Made by a program: the position numbers and the translations under genes. From NCBI GenBank assembly GCA_963804245.1, contig CAWDPQ010000009.1:620001-684000 (forward strand): DNA of 64,000 nucleotides, given 5' to 3'. The stretch's first letter is position 1. Every line of letters starts with the position of its first letter. The DNA comes from CAWDPQ01 sp963804245. GTDB taxonomy: Bacteria; Acidobacteriota; Vicinamibacteria; Vicinamibacterales; 2-12-FULL-66-21. Below the pieces are notes generated by a model. The model had not been told where the DNA came from and did not search any database. It saw only the letters and a list, made by a program, of their open reading frames with translations. Positions 1 through 9,044 of the stretch are shown piece after piece.

Positions 1-998
1 TGCTGCCGACGTATGCCACGATCGGCGTGGCCGCGCCGCTTCTCCTCGCGCTATGCCGATTCGGACAGGGACTGGGTCTCGGCGGCGAATGGGGAGGCGC
101 CGTGCTGCTGGCGGTGGAGAACGCGCCGCCGGGCCAGCGCGCGTGGTACGGCATGTTTCCGCAGCTCGGCGCGCCGATTGGTTTCATCTGTTCGGCGACC
201 AGCTTCCTGATCCTGTCCGAGTGGCTCACCGAGGAGCAGTTCATCCGATTCGGATGGCGCATACCGTTCATCGCCAGCTCGGTGCTGGTGATTGTCGGTC
301 TCTATGTACGGCTGGCGATTCATGAGACACCGGTCTTTCGCGACGCGCTGACGCGGCGCGAGCGTGTCAAGGTGCCGATGCTGGTCGTGCTGCGCGAGTA
401 TTCGAAGCCGCTGCTCGTCGGAACCATCAGCGCGCTGGCCACGTTCGTCCTCTTCTACCTCGTCACCGTGTTCGCTCTGGCCTGGGGGACGACGGCGCTC
501 GGCTACACCCGCCAGCAGTTTCTGCTGATCCAGCTGTTCGGTATCATGTTCTTCGCGCTGACGATTCCGCTCGCCGCGGTTCTCGCCGACCGTTACGGCC
601 GCCGCCGCACGCTGCTCTGGGTGACCGCGGCGATCGGTGCGTTCGGCTTTGTCATGGCGCCGCTGATGTCGGGCGGGACGCTGGGCGTCATGCTCGCCAT
701 GGCGATCGGACTGTCGCTCATGGGCCTCACCTACGGACCGCTCGGCACTGCGCTCTCCGAGCTGTTCATCACGTCCGTCCGCTACACGGGAAGTTCGCTA
801 ACCTTCAATCTGGCGGGCATTTTCGGGGCGTCGCTGGCTCCCTACATCGCTACATGGCTGGCGCGGAGCTACGGCTTGCATTACGTCGGCTACTACTTGT
901 TCGGCGCCGCAGTGCTCACGTTCATGGGGCTGTGGGCGACACCGGAAACCAAAGATCAGGATCTCAGTTTCAGTCGATCGGATCAGCAGAGGGCGTAG
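1..998 (+). CDS. MFS transporter, metabolite:H+ symporter type (5' partial)
   Basis: The C-terminal part of a major facilitator superfamily carrier; the frame is open from base 3 and the 5' end lies outside the window. Just inside the left edge is the motif GGEWGGAVLLAVE, typical of the MHS branch (shikimate, proline, betaine or dicarboxylate:proton symporters). About eight hydrophobic segments follow, with a basic cytoplasmic loop DRYGRRR near 590-612 that marks the second half of the fold. It would import a small organic solute across the inner membrane driven by protons. The substrate cannot be told from sequence. It ends TAG at 996-998 with no gene tightly downstream. Confidence 0.9.
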   Translation, partial: LPTYATIGVAAPLLLALCRFGQGLGLGGEWGGAVLLAVENAPPGQRAWYGMFPQLGAPIGFICSATSFLILSEWLTEEQFIRFGWRIPFIASSVLVIVGLYVRLAIHETPVFRDALTRRERVKVPMLVVLREYSKPLLVGTISALATFVLFYLVTVFALAWGTTALGYTRQQFLLIQLFGIMFFALTIPLAAVLADRYGRRRTLLWVTAAIGAFGFVMAPLMSGGTLGVMLAMAIGLSLMGLTYGPLGTALSELFITSVRYTGSSLTFNLAGIFGASLAPYIATWLARSYGLHYVGYYLFGAAVLTFMGLWATPETKDQDLSFSRSDQQRA

Positions 999-1208
999 TA
1001 CGAAAATTGTGATCGACTGCCCTCGTTTGGAACAACAGTTGAGCCTCGCGTTTGACGATAACTTCGAAAAAGTCACGAAATGCCCGGATCGATTACAGGA
1101 CTTCAGCGTGTAAGCTTGGCACTTTGATTGCGCCGTGCGTGGTCACGCTTACGACAACTGCTCGCGCAGCACGAGGCCTGCTCCGGCTGTTTGAAAGGTA
1201 CAGTGCCG

Positions 1209-1418
1209 ATGTCCTCCAATCGTCAGCGCAGATTTGCATTTCTCGTTGAGATCTACGCCGCGTTGCCCGAAGTGCGTCGGTCAACGCTGGCTGCTCGGTG
1301 GCAATCGCGTGGCATGTCGTCGGACGAACTGCACGCGATCATGTCGGACGCCGCGTCGAAGACGAAGTCGTGCCGCGCCTCCGAGCCTGAGAGCCGTCCC
1401 AAACGCGTGCGCCATTGA
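1209..1418 (+). CDS. Small hypothetical protein
   Basis: A 69-residue ORF starting at ATG 1209 (MSSNRQRRFAFLVEIYAALP). The first 45 residues look like a helical small protein; the last 20 are rich in Ser, Arg and Lys. No family is recognised. It is followed after 18 bases by another small ORF on the same strand, which slightly supports both. It could equally be chance coding in GC-rich DNA. Confidence 0.3.
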   Translation: MSSNRQRRFAFLVEIYAALPEVRRSTLAARWQSRGMSSDELHAIMSDAASKTKSCRASEPESRPKRVRH

Positions 1419-1436
1419 CGATCGCTCGTCCCACGA

Positions 1437-1676
1437 ATGCCCATCACGTTCAGAGCATTTGCCGTTCCGCCGGAATTACTGAGGCCCCTGCGAGAAGCCG
1501 CGGACGTCGCGCTGGAAGGCGATTGGCACATCACGGTGCTCCAGTCTCACCTCGACGGTCAATGGAACGTTCGCGTGGAAGGTGGCGACACGAACTGTCG
1601 CATCGTGCTTTCCTCTCTGGACAACGTGACGGTGTCAGGCCTGGCGACGATCCTGCGCCACTTGAGCCGCGACTGA
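1437..1676 (+). CDS. Small hypothetical protein
   Basis: A 79-residue ORF beginning MPITFRAFAVPPELLRPLRE. Balanced amino-acid composition, with alternating hydrophobic and polar stretches (WHITVLQSH, WNVRVEGG) suggesting a small alpha/beta fold. No family is recognised. It ends just before a CTTCCAG heptamer repeat that fills the gap to the convergent methyltransferase gene. Confidence 0.45.
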   Translation: MPITFRAFAVPPELLRPLREAADVALEGDWHITVLQSHLDGQWNVRVEGGDTNCRIVLSSLDNVTVSGLATILRHLSRD

Positions 1677-1680
1677 AGTA

Positions 1681-1728
1681 AGTCCTTCTTCCAGCTTCCA
1701 GCCGCCAGCTACCAGCTTCGCAGCAACT
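1681..1728. repeat. CTTCCAG heptamer repeat
   Basis: About five degenerate seven-base units (CTTCCAG, CTTCCAG, CCGCCAG, CTACCAG, CTTCGCAG) between two convergent genes. Confidence 0.6.
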
Positions 1729-1738
1729 GACAGTTCGT

Positions 1739-2549
1739 CTACCGGTGGGAAACAGCCACCATGTGCGCACTCGCCCCAACCAAGCTTGGCTCGGCCTCTA
1801 ACAGTCGCAAGACGTGGAGCAGACGTTCCCTTGCGACGTCGTCATCAAGCCACGTATCCAGATCTTGGTTCATCCAACCGGGGCCTTCGACTGCGATGAG
1901 ATTGTCGAAGCGCAGGCCTGCCTCCTCGATTTCGGGTCGGATCTCCTCTGGGCGATGGAAGTAGGCCGTGGTGAACCACTCCGGACGGTTCGTCGGATTC
2001 TGGTGGATCCCGTCCGACAGATCGCGCTCCACGATAGCGGCGAACGTTGCATCCCGGAGCGCGCCCTCCTGGATGCCGTCATAGGCGGAAGCGAAACGGG
2101 AGATATACGCTGCGAGAAGCAGGCCATCAGGGACGAGAACTCTTCGCGCCTCGCCGAGTGCAGCGACGCGATCGCGCCGGTCGGTCAAATGATAAAGCGG
2201 ACCAAACAGCAGAACCACGTCAAAGGTCGCGTCCGGCACCTGAAGCCTTCGCGCCTCCCCGACGTCGGCACTTACCAATGGCGTGTCCGACGCTTTCGAC
2301 AGCGCCCGCGCGCGCTCCACGTGTGTTGGGACCGGATCAATGAGATGCACGTGGTAACCGCGACTTGGCCAGCGGGAGCGCGTAGACGCCAGTTCCGCCA
2401 CCAACATCAAGCAGGCGCGATGGCGCTGGCGGTAAGTGCCGCTCCAGGATCTCCCACGTCCGGGTGCGCTCGAGGCGGCCAAGCGAGGCCTTTAACCGCC
2501 CCTCTTCTTTTCCGTCGTCGTAGTAGTTGAAGATTTCAGAAGCGATCAT
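1739..2549 (-). CDS. Class I SAM-dependent methyltransferase, frameshifted
   Basis: A methyltransferase of the Rossmann-fold SAM family, about 270 residues when the frame is repaired. The N-terminal part (from ATG 2549) carries the SAM-binding motif LLDVGGGTGVYALPLA; the rest is one frame away from RGYHVHLIDPVP onward, with FDVVLLFGPLYHL as the post-motif strand. Removing one base near 2363 restores LAKRGYHVHL and the whole domain (composite length 811, 1 modulo 3). The substrate is unknown. There is no ribosome-binding site; a TAGGCT hexamer lies 6 bases before the ATG, so the mRNA may be leaderless. The break is probably a sequence error because both halves are otherwise well conserved. Confidence 0.8.
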
Positions 2550-2555
2550 TGCGGT

Positions 2556-2561
2556 AGCCTA
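2556..2561 (-). promoter_or_regulatory. Putative -10 hexamer (TAGGCT), leaderless layout
   Basis: On the minus strand TAGGCT is followed by six bases and the ATG at 2549. No Shine-Dalgarno sequence fits, so transcription probably starts at the A of ATG. No clear -35 box is seen. Confidence 0.45.
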
Positions 2562-2571
2562 ACTGAAGGTG

Positions 2572-2620
2572 GGGCGACTAACGACTAACGACTAACGACG
2601 ACTAACGACTTGCGACTGAC
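2572..2620. repeat. ACGACTA heptamer repeat
   Basis: Tandem ACGACTA units with one 3-base insertion and two degenerate units, between the methyltransferase start and the end of the glycosyltransferase. The same unit recurs at 17411, 19384 and 51933 (reverse orientation). Confidence 0.75.
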
Positions 2621-2626
2621 GCCTTC

Positions 2627-3320
2627 CTATCCGTGCCTATACCTCCAGAACGTCTTCGTCGCAATGAACCAATCGCGCGCCCCGATTTTCTTTCCCTCCG
2701 CCCGCGAGCGCGGATAGTACCCGAATCGGCACTTCTGCGATGCGCCGCCCGCGCGCGAGCATTCGGGCGGTGAGCTCGTGATCGAGCTCGAATCCTGATG
2801 TTTCGAGCGGAAGCGCCACAACGTCCTCGCGCCGGAACAGCTTCAGTGCCGTCACGGTGTCGGTCAGATAGCGGCCGGTGAAGAGCCATCCGACCGCACT
2901 CAAGCTCCGTCCACCGAGGTAGGCGGCCAGCGATTGGTGCGGATAGCGACCGCGCCCCAGGTACCGGCTGCCGTAGATGATCTCCGCGCGTCCGTCCAGG
3001 AGTGCCTGCAGCATCGGAATGTAGTCCTGCGGGTCGTATTCCAGATCGGCATCCTGGATGATCAGGTAGTCACCTGTCGCGGCGGCGATTCCGGCGCGGA
3101 CGGCCCGGCCCTTCCCTCCGTTGCGCTCCATTCTATGAAGCGCGGCCGCCGGGTTCGCGGCGACGATTGCTGCCGTCCTGTCGCGCGAGCAATCGTCCAC
3201 GACGATGATCTCCTTGCGAAAGCCGAGCGCACCGAGATCGACCGCCTCGATTTTGGTCAAAAGCGTGCCGATATAGCGTTCCTCGTTGTAGGCGGGAATG
3301 ACGATCGACAACGTGTTCAC
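2627..3320 (-). CDS. GT2 family glycosyltransferase (DPM1-like), frameshifted near its end
   Basis: A family 2 glycosyltransferase resembling dolichyl/polyprenyl-phosphate sugar transferases, about 230 residues. From GTG 3320: TLSIVIPAYNEERYIG, then VVDDCSRD and the metal-binding IIQDADLEYDP (DxD-type). The last 30 residues (YYPRSRAEGKKIGARDW) are in another frame; deleting one C of the CCC at 2720-2722 (plus strand) restores EVPIRYYPRSRAEGKKIG, the normal end of the family. No C-terminal membrane anchor is seen. The start codon overlaps the stop of the upstream nucleotidyltransferase (GTGA), so translation is coupled. It probably moves a sugar from a nucleotide donor to a lipid phosphate at the inner membrane. 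Confidence 0.88.
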
Positions 3321-4085
3321 GCGGGTTCCGCGGGCCTTTCTCGAAGCCAGTTCTCGATGGACCGCAGATCCTCGGGCGTGTTGATGCCGACGGCTTCTCT
3401 GGGATCGGTGCACGGGATCGTCGTGACGATGTCCCTGCCCGCCAGCCACGGGATGAACGGCAGGAAATTGCGCTCGCCGGTACCTGGTGCAGCGAGCGTC
3501 TCGCGCGCAAACCGCGGCAGCGCATCCGAATAGGCCTCTCGGGACAGCGAGAACAGTCCCATGTCGCTCTCTCCGTCGTCCGGCATCGGGTCTTTTTCCC
3601 GGCGCTGCAGCACTCGTGTGATGAGGCCGGCGGTGTCGCGCTGGAAGTGAATGTAGGGATTCTTCTGCGGCACGGTTGGAAAGACGATCGCCGGCGCGTC
3701 GTCGCCGCGTTCGGCTAGCGATGAGCCGCTCGAGTGTGGCGGGCAGCACGCCTACCTGATCGCACCACAACGTCCAGATTCTCTCGGGCCGTACGCGGTC
3801 GACGACCGGCGATGCCTGGAGGATGGCGTCGAGCATGCCCGTCGCCGCCGGTTGCTCGACGACGGCGCAATTGAGACCGTTGCCGCAGATTCCTGCCAGG
3901 TGAGCGCGCATTTCGTCGGCAAACGAGGGGTGGGCCACGACCGCGACGAGCTCGACGTGCGGACGGCACAGCGCTATCAGGTGGTCGATCATCGGCCGAC
4001 CGGCAACCGGCACCAGCGCCTTGGGCACGGACGTTTGCAGGCGTGAGCCGCGTCCGGCGGCTGGTACGACCAACAAGCGCCTCAT
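3317..4085 (-). CDS. Sugar-phosphate nucleotidyltransferase-like protein, frameshifted
   Basis: From ATG 4085, MRRLLVVPAAGRGSRL followed by PKALVPVAGRPMIDHL is the nucleotide-binding signature of NTP_transferase proteins that make NDP-sugars. LWCDQVGVLP carries the likely metal-binding Asp. The second half (QKNPYIHFQRD ... ERNFLPFIPWLAG ... GINTPEDL) is one frame away; one extra base near 3719 explains the break (769 bases, 1 modulo 3). The stop overlaps the GTG of the GT2 gene, so the enzyme probably makes the donor for that transferase. It is divergent, with a 21-base gap, from the CofD-like gene at 4107. The nucleotide and sugar are unknown. Confidence 0.82.
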
Positions 4086-4092
4086 GGAGGCG

Positions 4093-4098
4093 ATTATG
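4093..4098 (-). promoter_or_regulatory. Putative -10 hexamer (CATAAT) for the nucleotidyltransferase
   Basis: Read on the minus strand, CATAAT then seven bases and ATG 4085. It overlaps by four bases the plus-strand TATGCT hexamer of the divergent gene, so the two promoters may exclude each other. Confidence 0.45.
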
Positions 4099-4100
4099 CT
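4095..4100 (+). promoter_or_regulatory. Putative -10 hexamer (TATGCT) for the CofD-like gene
   Basis: TATGCT ends six bases before ATG 4107 and there is no ribosome-binding site, a leaderless layout. It shares bases with the opposite-strand hexamer of the divergent gene. Confidence 0.45.
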
Positions 4101-4106
4101 ATACGG

Positions 4107-6132
4107 ATGCCCGAGGGTTCTCTCTCGGTCGTCGTGTTCTCCGGCGGCCGTGGTTCGTCCGTTCTTTCCCGGGATCTCATCGCGCGCAGCGACGTCAGCC
4201 TCACGCTGGCCATCAACGGCTACGACGATGGCCTGTCGACGGGCGAGATCCGCCGTTTTCTCGGGGATAGCCTGGGACCGTCTGATTTCCGCAAGAACGC
4301 GTCGCATCTCGCGACCACGCTTCGGACCTCCGCCCCGGAGCTCGTCGAACTGCTGAATGCCCGCCTGCCGATTGGCTGCACGCCGCACGAGGCGCTGATG
4401 ACCTTGCGGCAGATTCACGACGGCAGCGCCGCAACTCAGGAACAGTCACCGGCCTCGGAAATCGCGCGTCTGATTCCGGCGCAGTCCCCGGCCCTCCGCC
4501 GAGCGCTTGGCGAGCGGATCGACGAGTTCGAGCGCGAGTTGCACGCGTCTCAGAAGCCGTTCGACTTTTCCGACTGCTCGGTGGGCAATCTGGTGTTCGC
4601 CGGCGGATTTCTCCGTTGCGGCCGGCAATTCAATGCTGCGGTGGACGACTACAGCGGCCTGCTCGGGCTCCCGTTCGGTCTCATAGAAAACGTCTCCGAT
4701 GGCACGAATGCTTTTCTCGTCGCCCTCGATCTCAGCGACCGCTTGCTCGCGAGCGAAGCCGACATCGTCGACGCCAACCGGCGCAACCGCATCAAGGACA
4801 TCTACATCGTCGGACGGCCGCTGTCGAGCGAGGAGAGAGACGACCTGGCGGCCAAGCCCGCTCATCAGATGATCGAGTGGCTGACCGCGCGGTCGGTTCC
4901 GATCCCGGTAAATCCCCGGCTGCTCGAAAAGATTGCGGCAGCCGACCTCATCGTCTATTCGCCAGGTACGCAGCACTCATCACTGTTCCCCTCGTACCTG
5001 ACTCACGGATTGAGTCAGGCGATCGCTCGCAATCTCTCGGCCCTCAAGCTGCTCATTACCAACATCCAAAGCGACGCCGAAATCGTCGATACGACCGCCG
5101 TCGAGATCGTCGACAAGGCCGCGTATTACTTGCAGGAGAAGGGTCACCGCAAAGTCCCGACGCCGTGCCTCATTACCCACTACCTCATCAACGATCCGCG
5201 GCGATCGCTTGATGACGCCCCGTACGTTCCGCTCGGCAGGCTCGACAGCCTCGAAGATCCTCGACTGGTCAGAATCGGGGACTACGAGGATGGCGTCACC
5301 GGAAGGCACGATCCGGCCAAGGTTCTGACGCCGTACTTGCAATCGCTTCTCGCTCGTCCACGCCGGCGGGTTGCCGTGTGGCTGCACGATAGCGGTTCGC
5401 CCAACAAGACGATCCAAACGCTGCTCGAGATGATTCGCGCGGGTATCGTGGATGTTCCGCTCACGGTGACGGTTTTCACGACGGAAGGGACGGCCATGGA
5501 CGCCGAGTTCAGGGAGATGCTGCCGTTCGAAGTTCGCACCATCCGTGACAACGCTGAGTCACCGCCGCCGCTGCTCTCATCCCTGGACGCAGAAGGGTTC
5601 GACTACGTCGTCCTCTTCGAGTCGTCGGGCATGTACAACGGCGAGGATCTGGTGAGTCTTGCCGGCTATTTGAGCTCCGGCCGCCTCGACGCCGTGTGGG
5701 GCAGCCGCCGGTTGTCGGCTACAGACATCGAGACTTCCGTGCGCCTGCGATACAAGCACCACGCGTGGCTGCGCGCGGCGAGCCTGGTCGGCAGCCATGT
5801 GTTGAGTGCGGCGTATCTGTTGTTGTACGGACGGTATGTTTCTGACACTCTGTCGGGTGTTCGCGCGCTGCGCGCGCGCTATCTCACCGGCGACGGCATC
5901 GATGTGAACGATCGACTGCTGAATCAGCGACTCCTGTCGCGCCTGCTCTCGGACAAGGCGGAATTTCTCGAAACGCCGGTGCGGTTCTATCCCATGTCCC
6001 CCGGTCAGGTGCGGCGGACGAGCGTCGCCGAAGGGCTGCACGCGCTGCTGATGATGGTGTGGTGGAGACTTACGGTTCCGGTCGACGGAGACGCGCCCGG
6101 CGGTAACGGCGCGAGAAGAGATGCTGCGATAG
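4107..6132 (+). CDS. CofD/YvcK-like protein fused to a GT2-like domain
   Basis: Residues 1 to about 400 belong to the CofD/YvcK superfamily (2-phospho-L-lactate transferase and gluconeogenesis-factor fold): VVVFSGGRGSSVLSR, then INGYDDGLSTGEIRRFLGD, PSDFRKN, VGNLVFAGGF and IVYSPGTQHSSLFPSYL. Residues about 415-660 read as a polyprenyl-phosphate glycosyltransferase-like region: VAVWLHDSGSPNKTI, DYVVLFESSGMYNGEDL, DAVWGSRRLS, SDTLSGVRALRARYL. Most GT2 enzymes carry DxD where this one has ESSG, so the second domain may be catalytically altered. The raw frame runs into the next gene; removing one C of the CCC at 6096-6098 gives a natural end at TAG 6130-6132 (about 675 residues). The combination with a divergent nucleotidyltransferase and GT2 suggests a nucleotide-activated intermediate shared by the locus. 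The function is not known. Confidence 0.78.
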
Positions 6133-6164
6133 CGCGCCCACACGATGCGCGCGGGAGAGGAATC

Positions 6165-7404
6165 ATGCACGCAGACGTCCAGCCCAAGTTCGACGTGGCG
6201 GAAAAGATCGTGGCCTTCAAGCGGTCGCTGCGGCCGATGCGCGACGCCCTGGGGCGAGCATATGTCGAGGCGAAGGACTTCGTGAGCCAGGCCGTGGATG
6301 CGATTCGGGCCGATGCGGCCGCGGGCCGACCGGTCGTGCCCGAGATCGGCTATCAGCAGATCAAGGACGGAACAGTGACGGATGCGACGCGCGCTTGGAT
6401 TCGCAAAACCGGGTGCGCGGTGGTGCGTGGTGTGTTTCCTCCGGCGGTGGCGAGTGATTGGTTCCACGAGCTTGGCGAGTACCTCGACAACAATCGTTAC
6501 GAGCAGCGCGAGGTCGAGAAGCGCAGCCTCGACCAGTATTTCTCTGCGCTCAAATCGGGCAAGCCGCAGATCTTCAACGTGTATTGGTCGAAGCCTCAGG
6601 TCCGGGCCCGGCAAGATCAGAAACTCGCCGAGACGCGGGCATTCCTGAATCGTTTATGGCGTTACGAAGGCGTCTTCGATCCCGACCGCGAATGCACCTA
6701 TGCCGACCGCGTGCGACGTCGCCAGCCAGGCGACAAGACTCTGGGTCTTTCCCCACACATGGATGCCGGCACGGTCGAACGCTGGATCGATCCCGGCTAT
6801 CAGCGCGTCTACGAGCATGTCTTTGCGGGCAACTGGCGCCGCTACGATCCATTCGACGCCACGCATCGGCTGGGAACACAGGAGATTCCCTCGCCGGCCG
6901 TTTGCAGCATGTTCCGCACGTATCAGGGCTGGACGGCGCTGACGCGCCAAGGTCCCACTGACGGAACGCTGCGGCTGATTCCGATCGCTCAGGGCATCTC
7001 GTACGTGCTGCTTCGCGCTCTGCAGGACGACGTGGCGGAGGACGATCTGTGTGGGGCGGCGCCAGGTCGGGCGCTGGGGGTCAGTCCTGGCCATCATCCG
7101 CACTTGATCGCGGGATTGGTTTCGATTCCCGAGGTGCAGCCCGGTGACACGGTGTTCTGGCACACGGACGTCTGCCATGCCGTCGGCGACGAGCATGCGG
7201 GTAAGGAATACGCGAGCGTGATCTACATAGGTTCAGCGCCTGATTGCGCGAAGAACCGCGCATACCTGCCGAAACAGAAAGAGGCTTTCCTGGCCGGGCG
7301 GTCCGCTCCCGATTTTGCGGCGATGGACTTCGAGGTGGATTTCGAAGGGCAGGGCGACCGAGGCCGATCTGACGCCGATCGGGCGGATGCAGATGGGCTT
7401 CTGA
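6165..7404 (+). CDS. DUF1479 (YbiU-family) 2-oxoglutarate/Fe(II)-type dioxygenase, frameshifted at the 3' end
   Basis: The start ATG 6165 is chosen because GGGAGAGGA lies just upstream; the open frame before it belongs to the CofD-like gene. The protein matches the YbiU family in length (about 412 residues; E. coli YbiU is about 420). LSPHMDAGTVE gives an HxD iron-ligand pair and DTVFWHTDVCHAV the distal His, the usual jelly-roll facial triad. The frame opens into intergenic repeat at 7365; deleting one G at 7362-7363 restores DLTPIGRMQMGF and TGA at 7402-7404. The substrate is unknown. A same-strand 32-base gap suggests co-transcription with the CofD-like gene. Confidence 0.82.
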
Positions 7405-7480
7405 AAGGAAAGGAAGAAGGAGGAAGGAAGAAAGAAGAATTGAATCCTTCCTTCCTCCTTCCTCCTCTCCTCTTTCTTTC
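7405..7480. repeat. Polypurine/polypyrimidine heptamer inverted repeat
   Basis: An A/G-only arm (AAGGAAG-type heptamers) is followed by its C/T-only complement (TTCCTCC-type). It sits between convergent genes at 7404 and 7481 and could form a long hairpin acting as a bidirectional terminator. Sister copies are at 22346 and 25683. Confidence 0.7.
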
Positions 7481-7942
7481 TTACTTTGCCGGCGGCGGCG
7501 GTGGAAGATCGCTGTTGAACACGTCGTGCGAGATCTTCCAGTCGGCTCCGTCTTTCTTGTACACGACTATGTACTTGCCGGTGTCCGTAATGGGCTGCCC
7601 GGTCTTCGGCTTGATGGCGATGGAGTAGGTGCCGGCTTCGAACGCCAGGTCACCTGCAATGCGCGACTCAAAGGGTGTCAGCTTCAAATTGCCTGCTCCG
7701 CCGTCGACCTGTTTCTGGAACCACGCCTGGATGTTCTTCCTGCCTTTGGCCGCGGCTTCGTTCGGCGGCATGAAGACCGCGTCGACCGTGTAGAGTGACG
7801 CGACCTTTGCCGCGTTGCCGGCCGTCATCGCAGCGGAGAAATCTGCAGCCAGCTTGTTCAGGACCGGGTCAGTCTTGCCTTGCGCGCTGATGCTGGCGGT
7901 CGCCAGCAGAAGGGTGGCAGTGATCGTTGCGGCTCTCGTCAT
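7481..7942 (-). CDS. Secreted SnoaL-like / DUF4440-type protein
   Basis: 153 residues with a cleavable signal peptide (MTRAATITATLLLATASISAQG, probable cut after SAQG). The mature part is a cone-fold NTF2/SnoaL-like domain: a helical ADFSAAMTAGNAAKVASLY, then DAVFMPPNEAAAKGR, and the C-terminal strand YIVVYKKDGADWKISHDVFN. Such proteins are periplasmic and often of unknown ligand. A strong GAGGAGGA site precedes the ATG. The C-terminus PPPPPAK is proline-rich and reaches into the repeat. Confidence 0.85.
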   Translation of the reverse strand: MTRAATITATLLLATASISAQGKTDPVLNKLAADFSAAMTAGNAAKVASLYTVDAVFMPPNEAAAKGRKNIQAWFQKQVDGGAGNLKLTPFESRIAGDLAFEAGTYSIAIKPKTGQPITDTGKYIVVYKKDGADWKISHDVFNSDLPPPPPAK

Positions 7943-8383
7943 GAAGTCGTCCTCCTCGTAAGGCGCCGGAAGCCTACCGGCTCGACTGCCAGCTCGTCAA
8001 TAGAGAACTGCGGATTTCGCACCTCTCGCTGCGGACGTCAATTGGACGCCAACGCTGTCATCCATAGTGCTGTCGACACCGAAGGGCATGATCCGACTAG
8101 AAGGTGTCCGCAATTTCAGTGGCGTTTCCGCAGACCTCGCTGATGCGCTTCACAATCTCTCTGCGACGACCCTTCGCCCATGGCGGGACGTGATCATCCC
8201 AAGCGGCTTCGTTGGGAAGGCGCACGCGACTAGGGCAGGATATCCACCGAGCACCTCACGGACGAAGCCAGCGACTGAATGTCCCCGATCGCTGTCCGTT
8301 CCTCATACCTGCAGTCGTTGGCGCCGAGCGTCCACACGAAATAGCCCTTCGGACCTAGCTGTCGGACCCGATAGCCTCGCAGT
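7943..8383. other. Intergenic stretch without a convincing gene
   Basis: About 440 bases with only short, poorly composed ORFs on both strands (for example 8067-8396 plus and 8230-8442 minus). It may contain decayed sequence linked to the GIY-YIG relic to its right. Confidence 0.4.
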
Positions 8384-8449
8384 TCAAACTCGATGATGAC
8401 CGATGTAGAGCGTGTTGTCGGCGCAACGTAGGATGTACACAAAAGTCAT
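8384..8449 (-). pseudogene. GIY-YIG nuclease N-terminal relic
   Basis: The minus strand from ATG 8449 encodes MTFVYILRCADNTLYIGH, the beginning of a GIY-YIG (UvrC-type, YhbQ-like) nuclease, and then diverges and stops within four codons. The catalytic GIY/YIG strands are recognisable (VYIL, YIG) but the catalytic Arg and Glu region is missing. It lies 130 bases downstream of tRNA-Leu on the same strand. It is a truncated copy and not a working gene. Confidence 0.6.
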
Positions 8450-8577
8450 GCGACGAAGCCCTTCGACTCGGTGCGCTCGCTCAGGGCATTCGCCTCGGCG
8501 CAAGAAGTGGTAACGCCTGGGCCGCGTAAAAACCGAATGGCCAGCCATGAGCGAGGCCGCGTAGCGGCCGAGTCGAA

Positions 8578-8664
8578 TGGTGCGGAAGAGAGGATTTGAA
8601 CCTCCACGACCTTGCGGCCACAAGCTCCTGAGGCTTGCGCGTCTGCCAGTTCCGCCACTTCCGC
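8578..8664 (-). tRNA. tRNA-Leu (anticodon CAG)
   Basis: The minus strand folds as a class II tRNA: acceptor stem GCGGAAG/CTTCCGC with discriminator A and an encoded CCA end (plus-strand TGG 8578-8580); anticodon stem CAAGC/GCTTG with loop CTCAGGA, giving anticodon CAG; a long variable arm; and T-arm GGAGG-TTCAAAT-CCTCT. It reads CUG leucine codons. Confidence 0.95.
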
Positions 8665-8782
8665 ACGAAGGGGGAGAACCTACTCGATTGGAACTTCTAA
8701 CTATACCGCAGGGAAAGCCTTCAGAAAAGGCTCGGGGAGGTAGACTGGTGCCCTCCAATACGGCAAGCCCGGAGCTTCGGGG

Positions 8783-9016
8783 ATGGTCTACGTCAAGAGT
8801 CTTCTCTTCGGTATCGGCGGTGCCGTGCTCGCGTCGATCCTGTGGGTTCTGGTCGCGTTCGTCCTGCCGCTGTTCGGGCCGATGCTGATTGGTCGCCTCA
8901 GAGGAACAGGTGGCGTCTCAGCCGGCTACGTTGATAGCAACTCGATTCTGATCGCGGCTGTCGTCGGGTTCATCATCGCCTTCGCGTGGGAGTGGTATCG
9001 ACTCCGCGCGGTATGA
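8783..9016 (+). CDS. Small two-helix membrane protein
   Basis: 77 residues from ATG 8783, with two hydrophobic helices (residues about 5-32 and 55-70) separated by a glycine-rich loop. The C-terminus WEWYRLRAV is basic, suggesting it faces the cytoplasm. No family is recognised; no ribosome-binding site stands out. It stands alone between tRNA-Leu and the convergent receiver gene. Confidence 0.6.
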   Translation: MVYVKSLLFGIGGAVLASILWVLVAFVLPLFGPMLIGRLRGTGGVSAGYVDSNSILIAAVVGFIIAFAWEWYRLRAV

Positions 9017-9044
9017 GAACCTGGCGCCGATTGTGAAGAGAGAT

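Noticed and set aside
8230..8442. Minus-strand ORF of 70 residues
   Set aside because: It has no recognisable fold, overlaps the GIY-YIG relic and lacks a start signal.
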